The position numbers and the translations under genes were made by a program. Positions 7,774 through 14,937 of a stretch of DNA of 16,931 nucleotides are shown here, in pieces. The first letter of the stretch is position 1; every line of letters begins with the position of its first letter. The DNA comes from an uncultured Bacteroidales bacterium (lineage in GTDB: Bacteria > Bacteroidota > Bacteroidia > Bacteroidales > Muribaculaceae): positions 1 to 16,931 of the forward strand of contig CASBHZ010000061.1 of NCBI GenBank assembly GCA_949123685.1, written 5' to 3'. The notes under the pieces are model-generated. The model saw nothing but the letters and a program-made list of their open reading frames with translations, ran no database searches and had not been told where the DNA came from.

Positions 7774-9171
7774 TTATTTGGAAGACGGCCAAGGAAAATT
7801 CGATGGATTAAGCGTGACATGTATGTTTTTTCTATCCAATCTCACTTCTATATACTCTGTCAGCTTTTTTCTTTCCTGCATAGATAGACCGGAAGGTGCA
7901 TTAACAAAAAGCATACTCAGTGTATCGGTTTCCGTTCCGCCTACTTGGGTGGCAACCATATGAGACAACGCTATATCCTTTATAGACGGGAAAAGCACCT
8001 TGACCTCCGGAGATACTTTCACACTTTCATCCGAGAACTGTTTATGGAGACTGACTAATGCCTTGAGCGAATCAATCTCGTTTTGACGAACAGCAATCTC
8101 CGACTGCATGAGCTTATAAAACTGATTGAAATTCTTTTCATTGTTTATCTCATTCTTTGTCATGGAGAAACCTTGCTTAATGTTTAGAACAGTTCCACCG
8201 AGACCTACTGAATCAAGTTTATTCATCATTGCCAACTGAAGCGAATCTTTTGGAAGAGCGGCACCTATCAACGTCACGTCAATATAACGCTTACCATTGT
8301 TCACATATTCACGATGATTAAGAACCTGTGTGTTGGGAAAGACCATCTGTGTTTCTACAAAGTTTGTTGCATTATTTATGAATATGTTCGTCCGGATCAT
8401 ATTCATAGTAAGATATACCGATATTGCGACTGTAGCACCTACAATCCAATAAACTATAGCCTGAATACGTTTTGCCCTTTTATCATTGTTATAAACTATC
8501 TTCTTATATCTCATCAACTTGACTCCTATCCATGTGGCAAAAAGGATAAAGATCATATTTGTAAAAAAGAGATATAACGCCCCAAGAAAAAACTTCATCT
8601 GTAAAGTTGCCAAGCCATAACCTGCAGTGCATAGGGGAGGCATAAGCGACGTAGCTATGGCAACGCCAGGCATAACCTGTCCTTTATTCCGGCAAGCGAT
8701 GCTTAATATTCCTGCAGCACCACCAAACAATGCTACGAAAACATCATATATCGAAGGAGATGTCCTTGCAAGCAGTTGGCTTGACCCTTCATACTGAGGA
8801 GAAATTAGGAAGTATACGGCAGATGCTAATATAGACCCAATTACGGCAGCCAAAACATTTTTCAATCCTCTCTTCAGCAAAGCGAAATCCTGAATGCCGA
8901 TAGCGAGCCCCATGCCTATGATAGGTCCCATAAGTGGCGAAATCAACATCGCACCTATTATTACCGGAATACTGTTTGTGTTTAGTCCAAGAGATGCAAT
9001 GAAGATTGCAAATATCAGAACCAATAATTGTGAACCTTTAAAAGATACGCCACTGCGGATGCTCTGTTCCGCATCAAGTTGGGGCTCAAGATCTTCTGCA
9101 ACATTAAAATAAGATTTAATATCTATCCAGAACTTTACCCACCAATCTTTAACTGCTGATTTAAATTCCAT
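7774..9171 (-). CDS. DUF389 family integral membrane protein
   Basis: A 465-residue inner-membrane protein of the DUF389 (TIGR00341-like) family, whose biochemical role is unknown. Residues 1-45 are a soluble N-terminus. The DUF389 core at about 46-220 carries the hallmark segments IIGAMLISPLMGPIIG (71-86) and GVAIATSLMPPLC (169-181). About seven hydrophobic segments are visible (46-62, 68-92, 103-125, 142-160, 168-188, 195-217, 236-256). The last roughly 200 residues form a soluble tail, probably outside the cytoplasm, with a charged helical stretch at 340-378 that could be a coiled coil. It is the first gene of the cluster that continues with the type IX-secreted protein and uvrA. A candidate promoter lies 28 nt upstream and overlaps the 30-bp-spaced repeat at 9204-9263. 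Confidence 0.88.
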   Translation of the reverse strand: MEFKSAVKDWWVKFWIDIKSYFNVAEDLEPQLDAEQSIRSGVSFKGSQLLVLIFAIFIASLGLNTNSIPVIIGAMLISPLMGPIIGMGLAIGIQDFALLKRGLKNVLAAVIGSILASAVYFLISPQYEGSSQLLARTSPSIYDVFVALFGGAAGILSIACRNKGQVMPGVAIATSLMPPLCTAGYGLATLQMKFFLGALYLFFTNMIFILFATWIGVKLMRYKKIVYNNDKRAKRIQAIVYWIVGATVAISVYLTMNMIRTNIFINNATNFVETQMVFPNTQVLNHREYVNNGKRYIDVTLIGAALPKDSLQLAMMNKLDSVGLGGTVLNIKQGFSMTKNEINNEKNFNQFYKLMQSEIAVRQNEIDSLKALVSLHKQFSDESVKVSPEVKVLFPSIKDIALSHMVATQVGGTETDTLSMLFVNAPSGLSMQERKKLTEYIEVRLDRKNIHVTLNPSNFPWPSSK

Positions 9172-9198
9172 GATACTTACTTAATAGTTTATGTTATA

Positions 9199-9206
9199 CA
9201 AATGTA
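9199..9206 (-). promoter_or_regulatory. Candidate -7 box for the DUF389-uvrA cluster
   Basis: On the minus strand TACATTTG matches TAnnTTTG. No good TTTG box is found 19-21 bases further upstream, where the spacer runs into the inverted repeat. A start near 9192 would give a leader of about 20 nt. A promoter without a -33 box, overlapped by a repeated palindrome, would suit an activator-dependent or repressed promoter (inference). Confidence 0.45.
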
Positions 9207-9263
9207 GATAAAAATCCCGAGATTTCACGCCAGCAGCATAAAAATCTCAAGATTCTTATCTAC
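9204..9263. repeat. Paired near-palindromes, 30 bp apart, forming a 22-bp inverted repeat
   Basis: Two copies of ATAAAAATCYCRAGATTY lie at 9208-9225 and 9238-9255, in direct orientation, 15/18 identical and exactly 30 bp apart. Each contains a near-palindrome, AATCYCRAGATT. The flanks GTAGATAA and TTATCTAC extend this into an inverted repeat, 9204-9225 with 9242-9263, with 19/22 matches and a 16-base spacer. On the minus-strand RNA all three mismatches become G-U pairs, so that RNA would form an unbroken 22-bp stem. Either a tandem operator (sites about three helical turns apart) or a structured minus-strand leader fits. Confidence 0.7.
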
Positions 9264-9325
9264 AATACCAAATTCCAAGTTCTATGCTACCAAGCACTCT
9301 TATATGGTCTTGTTAATCGAAATGT

Positions 9326-9592
9326 GTGAAAAAGGACTTGGAGAAAACTACGGTCATTAATTATAATCCATATTTTCGTAAAATTATTGGCAATGCAGCT
9401 TTGAAATATAGCCTTGAAACATATCCGACATGTTATGTAGTATGCCCAAATTTTATTAATTTCGCATCTGAAGGTATATGCCACACACCTTATAAAGCAA
9501 GTCACAGACCTGAAGTTTATGAGAGCGCGTATGTGCATAGCATCGTCCTGACCACTGATATATATCCATATCGCCGACACATTAAAGAGTAA
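9326..9592 (+). CDS. Doubtful small reading frame (88 codons) upstream of immunity-like genes
   Basis: Not recognised. The frame starts at GTG 9326 and has no internal methionine. Its composition looks partly protein-like (NYNPYFRKIIGNAALKYS, then a Cys-containing middle, ending YPYRRHIKE), but no domain or motif is evident, and no promoter or Shine-Dalgarno sequence precedes it. It points the same way as the two immunity-like genes and ends 62 nt before the first. It may be a small real protein, the decayed end of a toxin or another immunity gene, or chance. The opposite strand also has a long open frame here, rich in Trp, Cys and Ile, which I do not believe. Confidence 0.3.
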   Translation: MKKDLEKTTVINYNPYFRKIIGNAALKYSLETYPTCYVVCPNFINFASEGICHTPYKASHRPEVYESAYVHSIVLTTDIYPYRRHIKE

Positions 9593-9654
9593 CATCAAAA
9601 GTGCGTTCCATTGGACGACATTCCAGAGGAAGGCTGAATATATAGCAAAATGTT

Positions 9655-10089
9655 ATGTTTGATTATAAAGAAATAGACCGAACAATTAAGGATAATCATC
9701 TTCCATTTCTGAAAATAGGAGATGTAGATAAAGGGATTTTAATACAACGGTTATATGACACATTCGTAATTGGAAATCCTCGTGCATTATGGCTAAACTT
9801 TAAATATGTGCCATATAGTATAGATTGTAACATGGAAGATCCTTATTTTCATCTATTGGATATAATCGACAAAAATATCGTTCTCTATTTCTTTATTGAT
9901 TATTGGAACAAGGATTTTGTCGTTTATAAAGCAAGAATGTCTGATATCCATATATTTATCGGTGACTGCGAGGGGCTTGATGAATATTACTTAGTAACAG
10001 AGGATTTTATGGAACTATATAGTATAACAGACCATGATGATTTGCTTTATATTGACGTGAGAAAAAATAAAATGAGAATTAATAAGTAA
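9655..10089 (+). CDS. Immunity-like small protein (DUF6756-like)
   Basis: A 144-residue acidic, aromatic-rich cytoplasmic protein with no signal peptide. Residues 34-53 (YDTFVIG then NPRALWLNFKYVP) and 103-133 (GDCEGLDEYY, VTEDFMELYSITDHDD) look like conserved blocks. The closing pattern of a hydrophobic strand, an EDF-type turn and HDD resembles DUF6756 and other SUKH-like immunity families as I remember them; this is a moderate call. By hand count three 60-base lines of this gene (9661, 9721, 9901) have 28-32 % G+C, clearly below the housekeeping genes. The next gene starts 25 nt after its stop, so they are probably co-transcribed. No cognate toxin is adjacent, and an unrelated small protein is possible. 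Confidence 0.7.
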   Translation: MFDYKEIDRTIKDNHLPFLKIGDVDKGILIQRLYDTFVIGNPRALWLNFKYVPYSIDCNMEDPYFHLLDIIDKNIVLYFFIDYWNKDFVVYKARMSDIHIFIGDCEGLDEYYLVTEDFMELYSITDHDDLLYIDVRKNKMRINK

Positions 10090-10114
10090 TTGACCACATT
10101 AAAAATAAAAGATT

Positions 10115-10507
10115 ATGGCAACAACAGAAGAAAGAGACATCTTTAATAATGAGTATGTACAGATTTACACAAATGGTTACGGAAACATCGTTCTGCTCTT
10201 CCAGAATGAGGTTGAAAAAACATTGGCAATAGGTGATCAAATGAATGAGATAAACGAAGAGGCATACATGAATGGTTACAACTGGGACGCTTTCTTCAAC
10301 TACTATCTGGCAGAAAATGCGCCTGACATTTTGGAAAGTATGGAAAGTGATCCTGAAGCTGGTTCTTATGCAGCTTATTTTGAGGATACTGAAGAAAATG
10401 AGCAAAAAGCAAAACGCTTTGCCGACATCATCATCTCCTTAATAGAAAACGAAGAAGAAATATATAAAATCCTTCGAGAGAAAGGAGATGAAATAGAATG
10501 GGATTAA
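10115..10507 (+). CDS. Imm51-like immunity protein
   Basis: A 130-residue, strongly acidic cytoplasmic protein. The block GYNWDAF at 54-60, a Tyr-rich helix, then DPEAGSYAAYF at 79-89 matches the pattern I know for the Imm51 family (an NG-x2-W element followed by DPEAGxxxAY). Imm51 proteins are antidotes to polymorphic or contact-dependent toxins and bind the toxin in the cytoplasm. The C-terminus (95-130) is a long charged helix. The gene follows its neighbour by 25 nt and is followed 39 nt later by a hairpin terminator, so the pair forms a compact unit. No toxin gene, Rhs/VgrG or Hcp sequence is visible in the window, so this is an orphan immunity gene here. Its target is unknown. Confidence 0.8.
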   Translation: MATTEERDIFNNEYVQIYTNGYGNIVLLFQNEVEKTLAIGDQMNEINEEAYMNGYNWDAFFNYYLAENAPDILESMESDPEAGSYAAYFEDTEENEQKAKRFADIIISLIENEEEIYKILREKGDEIEWD

Positions 10508-10546
10508 CCATTTGTATAAATATGAATAACCATACATATAACCCAC

Positions 10547-10576
10547 AGATAAGCAACCATAACTGGTTGCTTATCT
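10547..10576 (+). terminator. Hairpin terminator after the immunity-like pair
   Basis: A perfect 13-bp stem, AGATAAGCAACCA (10547-10559) with TGGTTGCTTATCT (10564-10576), and a 4-base loop TAAC. It lies 39 nt after the Imm51-like stop. No strong T-run follows (ATATCCCATT), so termination efficiency is uncertain, but position and stem quality support the role. Confidence 0.75.
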
Positions 10577-10806
10577 ATATCCCATTATAGCGGCTTATGG
10601 TTTCGCTCATAACAATACATCAGAAAAAACATAATGGCTGTCGGGTGTAAGAACAACAGTATACTTATTTCAGCAGATATTGACTTGAACTGAGAAATCC
10701 CTCTTCATGCGAACGAAATTTAAATCTAAACACTCCTATATATAAATACAATCTATGTTTTTTAACATATCAATAGATACTTTAGCTTTAGAATACTCAT
10801 AGAAAA
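10577..10806. other. Gene-free spacer upstream of dapA
   Basis: About 230 bases of AT-rich sequence without a convincing reading frame on either strand. I found no RNA gene, no transposon end and no strong promoter inside it. A 5-bp hairpin (TTATG/CATAA near 10593) is too small to interpret. It may be the far edge of the accessory patch. Confidence 0.5.
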
Positions 10807-10838
10807 TTCGGAGATGCAAAACAAAATAACTAAATTTG
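10807..10838 (+). promoter_or_regulatory. Candidate promoter that fixes the dapA start
   Basis: TTCG (10807-10810, 3/4 match to TTTG), a 20-base spacer and TAAATTTG (10831-10838, exact TAnnTTTG). Transcription would start near 10845, about 20 nt before the ATG at 10865. Because the promoter lies across the in-frame ATG at 10814, it argues that translation begins at 10865. Confidence 0.6.
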
Positions 10839-10864
10839 CATTTCAAAAGTCAGTTTTAGATTAT

Positions 10865-11776
10865 ATGGCAGCATTTGACCTAAAAGGATTGGGAGTGGCG
10901 ATGATCACCCCATTTAAGCAGGATAAATCTATAGATTACAATGCTCTTGAGCTAATCATCGAGCATCTTGTAAATGGTAAGGTTGATTATATTGTAGTTC
11001 TCGGCACCACAGGCGAGACCCCTTCCCTATTTCCTCATGAGAAACAGGAAATAAGAAGATTTGTTATTGACAAGGTTGCAGGAAGAGTGCCTTTGGTATT
11101 AGGACTCGGTGGCAACAGCACCATGGCTTTGGTAGAAGAACTTAAAAATGAAAATCTGGAAGGTTTTTCAGCCATTCTCTCTGTTGTGCCCTATTATAAT
11201 AAACCGTCTCAAGAAGGAATTTTCTGTCATTACAAAGCTGTTGCGGAAGCATCTCCACTTCCCGTGATTCTTTATAATGTTCCCGGGCGCACTGGAGTCA
11301 ACATGACTGCCGCTACCACACTCAAGATAGCCCGTGAAATTGAAAACGTAATCGGTGTCAAGGAAGCTTCTGGTAATTTCTGTCAGATAGAAGAGATAAT
11401 AAAAAACAAGCCTGATAAATTTCAAGTCGTTTCCGGAGACGATTCTATCACGTATCCCTTAATGACTCTGGGTGCTGTAGGGGTAATATCCGTAATAGGG
11501 AATGCATTTCCTGCTGAATTTGGCAAAATGGTTAGGCTTTGCCTTAAAGGAAATTACAAAGATGCTCTTCCGATTCACTTTGAATTTACTGAGCTGTTCA
11601 ATCTCCTGTTCGTAGACGGTAACCCCGCCGGAGTAAAGTGCACACTAAATGCTATGGGCATGATTGAGAATGAATTGCGTTTACCCCTTGTGCCAACCAG
11701 ATTGTCAACAAATGAAGAGATTCACAAAATAACGGCTAAAATAATTGATAGATCCAATCACCGCTCAGAAAATTAA
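10865..11776 (+). CDS. dapA: 4-hydroxy-tetrahydrodipicolinate synthase
   Basis: A 303-residue cytoplasmic TIM-barrel lyase that condenses pyruvate with aspartate semialdehyde, the first step of the diaminopimelate/lysine branch. LKGLGVAMITPF (6-17) opens the barrel. GTTGE at 47-51 holds the paired threonines, PYYNKPSQEG at 109-118 the shared tyrosine, YNVPGRTG at 137-144 holds Tyr137 and Arg142, and GVKEASG at 164-170 holds the Schiff-base Lys166. The start at 10865 gives the usual N-terminus and a normal length. An in-frame ATG at 10814 would add 17 residues, is crossed by the best promoter and is disfavoured. The 3' end overlaps dnaG by 32 nt, so the two are co-transcribed. Confidence 0.96.
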   Translation: MAAFDLKGLGVAMITPFKQDKSIDYNALELIIEHLVNGKVDYIVVLGTTGETPSLFPHEKQEIRRFVIDKVAGRVPLVLGLGGNSTMALVEELKNENLEGFSAILSVVPYYNKPSQEGIFCHYKAVAEASPLPVILYNVPGRTGVNMTAATTLKIAREIENVIGVKEASGNFCQIEEIIKNKPDKFQVVSGDDSITYPLMTLGAVGVISVIGNAFPAEFGKMVRLCLKGNYKDALPIHFEFTELFNLLFVDGNPAGVKCTLNAMGMIENELRLPLVPTRLSTNEEIHKITAKIIDRSNHRSEN

Positions 11777-13958
11777 GGATGCCGCCGATATCGTAGAGGT
11801 GGTCAGCGACTATGTTCACCTTACACGACGCGGAGCAAACTTCATGGGATTGTGTCCGTTTCATAATGAACGGACTCCTTCCTTTTCTGTAAACCGACGT
11901 AAAAATTTTTGTTACTGCTTTTCTTGCAAGAAAGGCGGCTCCCCTGTCAGTTTCGTAATGGAGAAAGAAGGTCTCTCCTATCACGATGCGCTGATGCACC
12001 TTGCCCGCAAATATGGCATTGAAGTTCAAGAACGTGAACTTACTGATGAAGAACGTGCCGAACAATCGGAACGCGAAGCAATGCTCATTGCCAACGAATG
12101 GGCAATGCTCAAAATGGAGAAAGATATTTTCAACACAGACGAAGGACAAGACATCGGACTTAGTTACCTATACAATCGTGGCGTAACAGAAGAGGCTGTA
12201 AGAAAATTCCATTTAGGATATGCCTTGGATAAAGGCAGCGCACTGACATCTGCTGCGAAAGCAGCCGGTTATGATTTGGAGATAATGAAAAGTCTCGGTC
12301 TGGTGGGAACTTCTAAAGAAGGCAGGGAATATGACAGATTCAGGGGACGTGTCATTTTTCCTATTATAAATTCTGCCGGAAAAGTTATTGCGTTTGGCGG
12401 CAGGGACCTTAAGGGAGGAATGGCGAAATATATCAATTCGCCGGAATCGCTCATATATAAAAAAAGTAACGAATTATATGGCATATATCAAGCGCGTGCA
12501 GATATTGTAAAGAATGATAAATGCTATCTGGTTGAGGGATACCTTGATGTCATAGGTATGTGGCAATCCGGCATGCGAAACACAGTCGCATCCTCAGGAA
12601 CAGCCCTTACAGATGGACAGATCGCCCTCATTCACCGGTTCACGGAGAATATAACCCTAATCTATGATGGAGATGCGGCAGGTATAAAAGCCTCACTTAG
12701 AGGCATAGACATGCTGCTCGGTCATAAGATGAAAGTGAAAGTCTTATTGCTTCCCGACGGAGATGATCCCGACTCTTTTGCAAGAAAACATACACCCGAG
12801 GAGTTCCGCAATTATGTCGCCGCTCACGAGACTGATATCATCAGGTTTAAGGCGCAAGTGCTTTTAGCTGATATACAAAAGGATCCTCAACGCAGAATAG
12901 AAGCTGTCAATAGTGTCGTGGAGTCTATTGCCCATATTTCTGACAATATATCAAGAGACGTATATATTCAAGAGTGTGGCTCTATTCTCGGCATTCCTGA
13001 AGAGTCAATAGCCAAGGCAGTAGCCCGCGTAAGGGGGAATCTTGTAGAAAAATGGAAAAGAGACCGCATTAAACGCGATTTACCCGGCACTTTAGAGCAA
13101 CCACTGACAAATAATAATCCTCAAGATAATACGATTTCACAAGCAAATGCAACAAATAATGGTCTAATACAACAGACTATTGTTGCAAAACCTCAAGAAA
13201 TAACCGAATCTCCAATGATGCCACTGGAGAAGGTTGTTATTGAGTATTGCCTTAAATATGGTTTTCTTGAACTTTGCTCGGTCGTAGGAGACGATAGCCA
13301 GGAATATTCAATCTCTGTTCTCGATTTTGTATCTGAAGAACTTGAGGCTGACGGACAGACATTCTCTGTAACGGTATTTGACAAAATATTTACCCTCCTT
13401 AAAGACCTGAGAACTGCTTATGCAGCTGCATTTGATACATATTCATTAAAAGTGAATGAAAAGATAGAAATGCGAAGAAAGGAAGGTATAGAAAATATAG
13501 CTGCATCTGATATGTCTGTCATGGAAATAGAACGCGCAGAGAAAAAATTGAACGAAGAACTTGAAAATTATCGTTCTGAATCTCTGATTGAATTTTCAAA
13601 AGACTATCCGGGCAGACAGCTTGCAAGTCATGAAGATGGAGATGTAAGAAAAGTCGTGACAGAGCTAATACGTGAACGCCATCAGCTGAGCCATATTTAT
13701 ATGCGCGACAATAATGTCGTAGAACGCGACGAGGACCGTCTTGGCACCCTTGTGCCAAGAGCCATGACAGAATGGAAAAATGAGATACTGAACCTTAAAC
13801 TTAAAGAATTATTCAAACAGTTTCGCGAAATATCCGGTAAAGGCGACACCACTGCAGAAAGTAGCCTTATGCTGGAAATGAATGCACTGATGCGTCTACG
13901 CTCTCAAGTTGCCAAAGATATTGGAGACAGGATACTTTCTCCGAGAGTAAAAAAATAA
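11745..13958 (+). CDS. dnaG: DNA primase, TTG start
   Basis: A 737-residue primase that makes RNA primers at the replication fork. The N-terminal CHC2 zinc finger uses Cys37, His40, Cys58 and Cys61. The catalytic core has the basic motif DRFRGRVIFP (197-206) and INSPES (230-235), and a TOPRIM domain with Glu264 (VEGYLD), DGD at 308-310 and DGDDPDS at 338-344. An Asn/Gln-rich linker at about 450-490 leads to a C-terminal helical domain, presumably for contact with the replicative helicase. The start must be TTG 11745: a TAA stop is the codon just before, TTG-ATA-GAT gives the canonical MIDP N-terminus, and the next in-frame ATG (residue 34) would cut away the start of the zinc-finger region. 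It overlaps dapA by 32 nt. Confidence 0.97.
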   Translation: MIDPITAQKIKDAADIVEVVSDYVHLTRRGANFMGLCPFHNERTPSFSVNRRKNFCYCFSCKKGGSPVSFVMEKEGLSYHDALMHLARKYGIEVQERELTDEERAEQSEREAMLIANEWAMLKMEKDIFNTDEGQDIGLSYLYNRGVTEEAVRKFHLGYALDKGSALTSAAKAAGYDLEIMKSLGLVGTSKEGREYDRFRGRVIFPIINSAGKVIAFGGRDLKGGMAKYINSPESLIYKKSNELYGIYQARADIVKNDKCYLVEGYLDVIGMWQSGMRNTVASSGTALTDGQIALIHRFTENITLIYDGDAAGIKASLRGIDMLLGHKMKVKVLLLPDGDDPDSFARKHTPEEFRNYVAAHETDIIRFKAQVLLADIQKDPQRRIEAVNSVVESIAHISDNISRDVYIQECGSILGIPEESIAKAVARVRGNLVEKWKRDRIKRDLPGTLEQPLTNNNPQDNTISQANATNNGLIQQTIVAKPQEITESPMMPLEKVVIEYCLKYGFLELCSVVGDDSQEYSISVLDFVSEELEADGQTFSVTVFDKIFTLLKDLRTAYAAAFDTYSLKVNEKIEMRRKEGIENIAASDMSVMEIERAEKKLNEELENYRSESLIEFSKDYPGRQLASHEDGDVRKVVTELIRERHQLSHIYMRDNNVVERDEDRLGTLVPRAMTEWKNEILNLKLKELFKQFREISGKGDTTAESSLMLEMNALMRLRSQVAKDIGDRILSPRVKK

Positions 13959-13996
13959 GTTAGGAACTGAACGGTTTACATTTATTTAGCACCACT

Positions 13997-14020
13997 GGCT
14001 ATATCACACCTCATATAGCC
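13997..14020 (-). terminator. Small hairpin at the miaA 3' end
   Basis: GGCTATAT (13997-14004) and ATATAGCC (14013-14020) form an 8-bp stem with an 8-base loop, in the 52-nt gap between the convergent dnaG and miaA genes. It includes the last codons of miaA. No T-run follows on either strand, so it is a weak terminator candidate for one or both genes. Confidence 0.4.
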
Positions 14021-14937
14021 GTATCTTGCAAAAGAGACTTTACACATTCTTCAAAATTCGAATCAGAAAGATCCCAAGGGAGCCAATTAATTTTGGTTCC
14101 CCTTTTTTCCATCCCCCTGAACCATGTCATCTGGCGTTTAGCAAATTGGTGTATAGCCGTCTCCAAATTTACGAACATCTCTTCAAAAGTATATTCTCCA
14201 AGAACATACTTTGTCACGAACTTATATTCAAGTCCATAATAAATCAGATCTTCCGGTCTTATCCCCTTTTCAAGTAATCCTCTAACTTCATCCACCATTC
14301 CCTCTTTAAGACGCGACTCAAGACGCTCCGTTATTCTCTTGCGGCGCATATCCCTTGGTATGTCAATACCTATTACAAGAGATTTGAGAGGTATTGCAGT
14401 CATCTTATTTGTAGATGTCGCCTCCTCCGGATGGTTCTGATAATAATCTTCTATCTCTATCGCCCTTATTGCGCGTTTACAGCTGTCAATATCCGTCTTG
14501 TTATGAAGAGCCTTGTAAGTGCGCAATATGTCTTCAAGTTCGTTAATGCTCTTATTTGCCAATCTATCCCTGAGCTCTTGATTGGTAGGGACTTCAGGCA
14601 ACACTATCCCGTTCAAGGCATTTTCCACATACATTCCTGTACCTCCACATACCACCGGCATATGGCCCCGATCCTTTATTGAAGTCAAAGAAATCTTAAA
14701 CTGCTGAAGATATCTATGCAGATTATACTTAGTGCCTGCCGGAGCTATGTCAATCAGATGATAAGGAATCTCTCCATATTCAAAAAGATCTTTCCCTGTG
14801 CCAATTGTCATGCCGGTGTATAGCTGACGTGAATCAGCTGAAATTATTTCCCCACCAAGCATACGGGCAACACTTACCGCCCGTCTTGTCTTTCCGCTCG
14901 CGGTAGGTCCGACAATTGCTATAACATCTAATTCCAT
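14011..14937 (-). CDS. miaA: tRNA dimethylallyltransferase
   Basis: A 308-residue enzyme that transfers the dimethylallyl group to the N6 of A37 in tRNAs reading codons that begin with U. GPTASGKT at 10-17 is the P-loop, and SADSRQLY at 33-40 holds the catalytic Asp35. Further marks are CGGTGMYV at 97-104 and QFAKRQMTWFR at 264-274. It carries MTIGTGKDL (43-51) where most MiaA have a MDIGTAKP motif, and YYGLEYK in place of IGYKE. I recall this variant as the second, MiaA2-type copy in Bacteroidota. The ATG overlaps the 3' end of the upstream membrane-protein gene by 10 nt (ATGGAATTAG), indicating one transcript and probable translational coupling. It converges on dnaG. Confidence 0.95.
   Translation of the reverse strand: MELDVIAIVGPTASGKTRRAVSVARMLGGEIISADSRQLYTGMTIGTGKDLFEYGEIPYHLIDIAPAGTKYNLHRYLQQFKISLTSIKDRGHMPVVCGGTGMYVENALNGIVLPEVPTNQELRDRLANKSINELEDILRTYKALHNKTDIDSCKRAIRAIEIEDYYQNHPEEATSTNKMTAIPLKSLVIGIDIPRDMRRKRITERLESRLKEGMVDEVRGLLEKGIRPEDLIYYGLEYKFVTKYVLGEYTFEEMFVNLETAIHQFAKRQMTWFRGMEKRGTKINWLPWDLSDSNFEECVKSLLQDTAI

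Noticed and set aside
9204..9263. Repeats considered as a minimal CRISPR array or an insertion-sequence end
   Set aside because: Only two imperfect copies, a 12-base gap between them, no Cas or transposase gene in the window and no target-site duplication.
9287..9598. 103-codon minus-strand frame in the patch before the immunity genes
   Set aside because: Composition is extreme (many Trp, Cys, Ile, Phe) with no signal peptide or domain; it looks like chance openness in AT-rich DNA.
10079..10405. 108-codon minus-strand frame opposite the Imm51-like gene
   Set aside because: It is a shadow of the Imm51-like coding sequence on the other strand.
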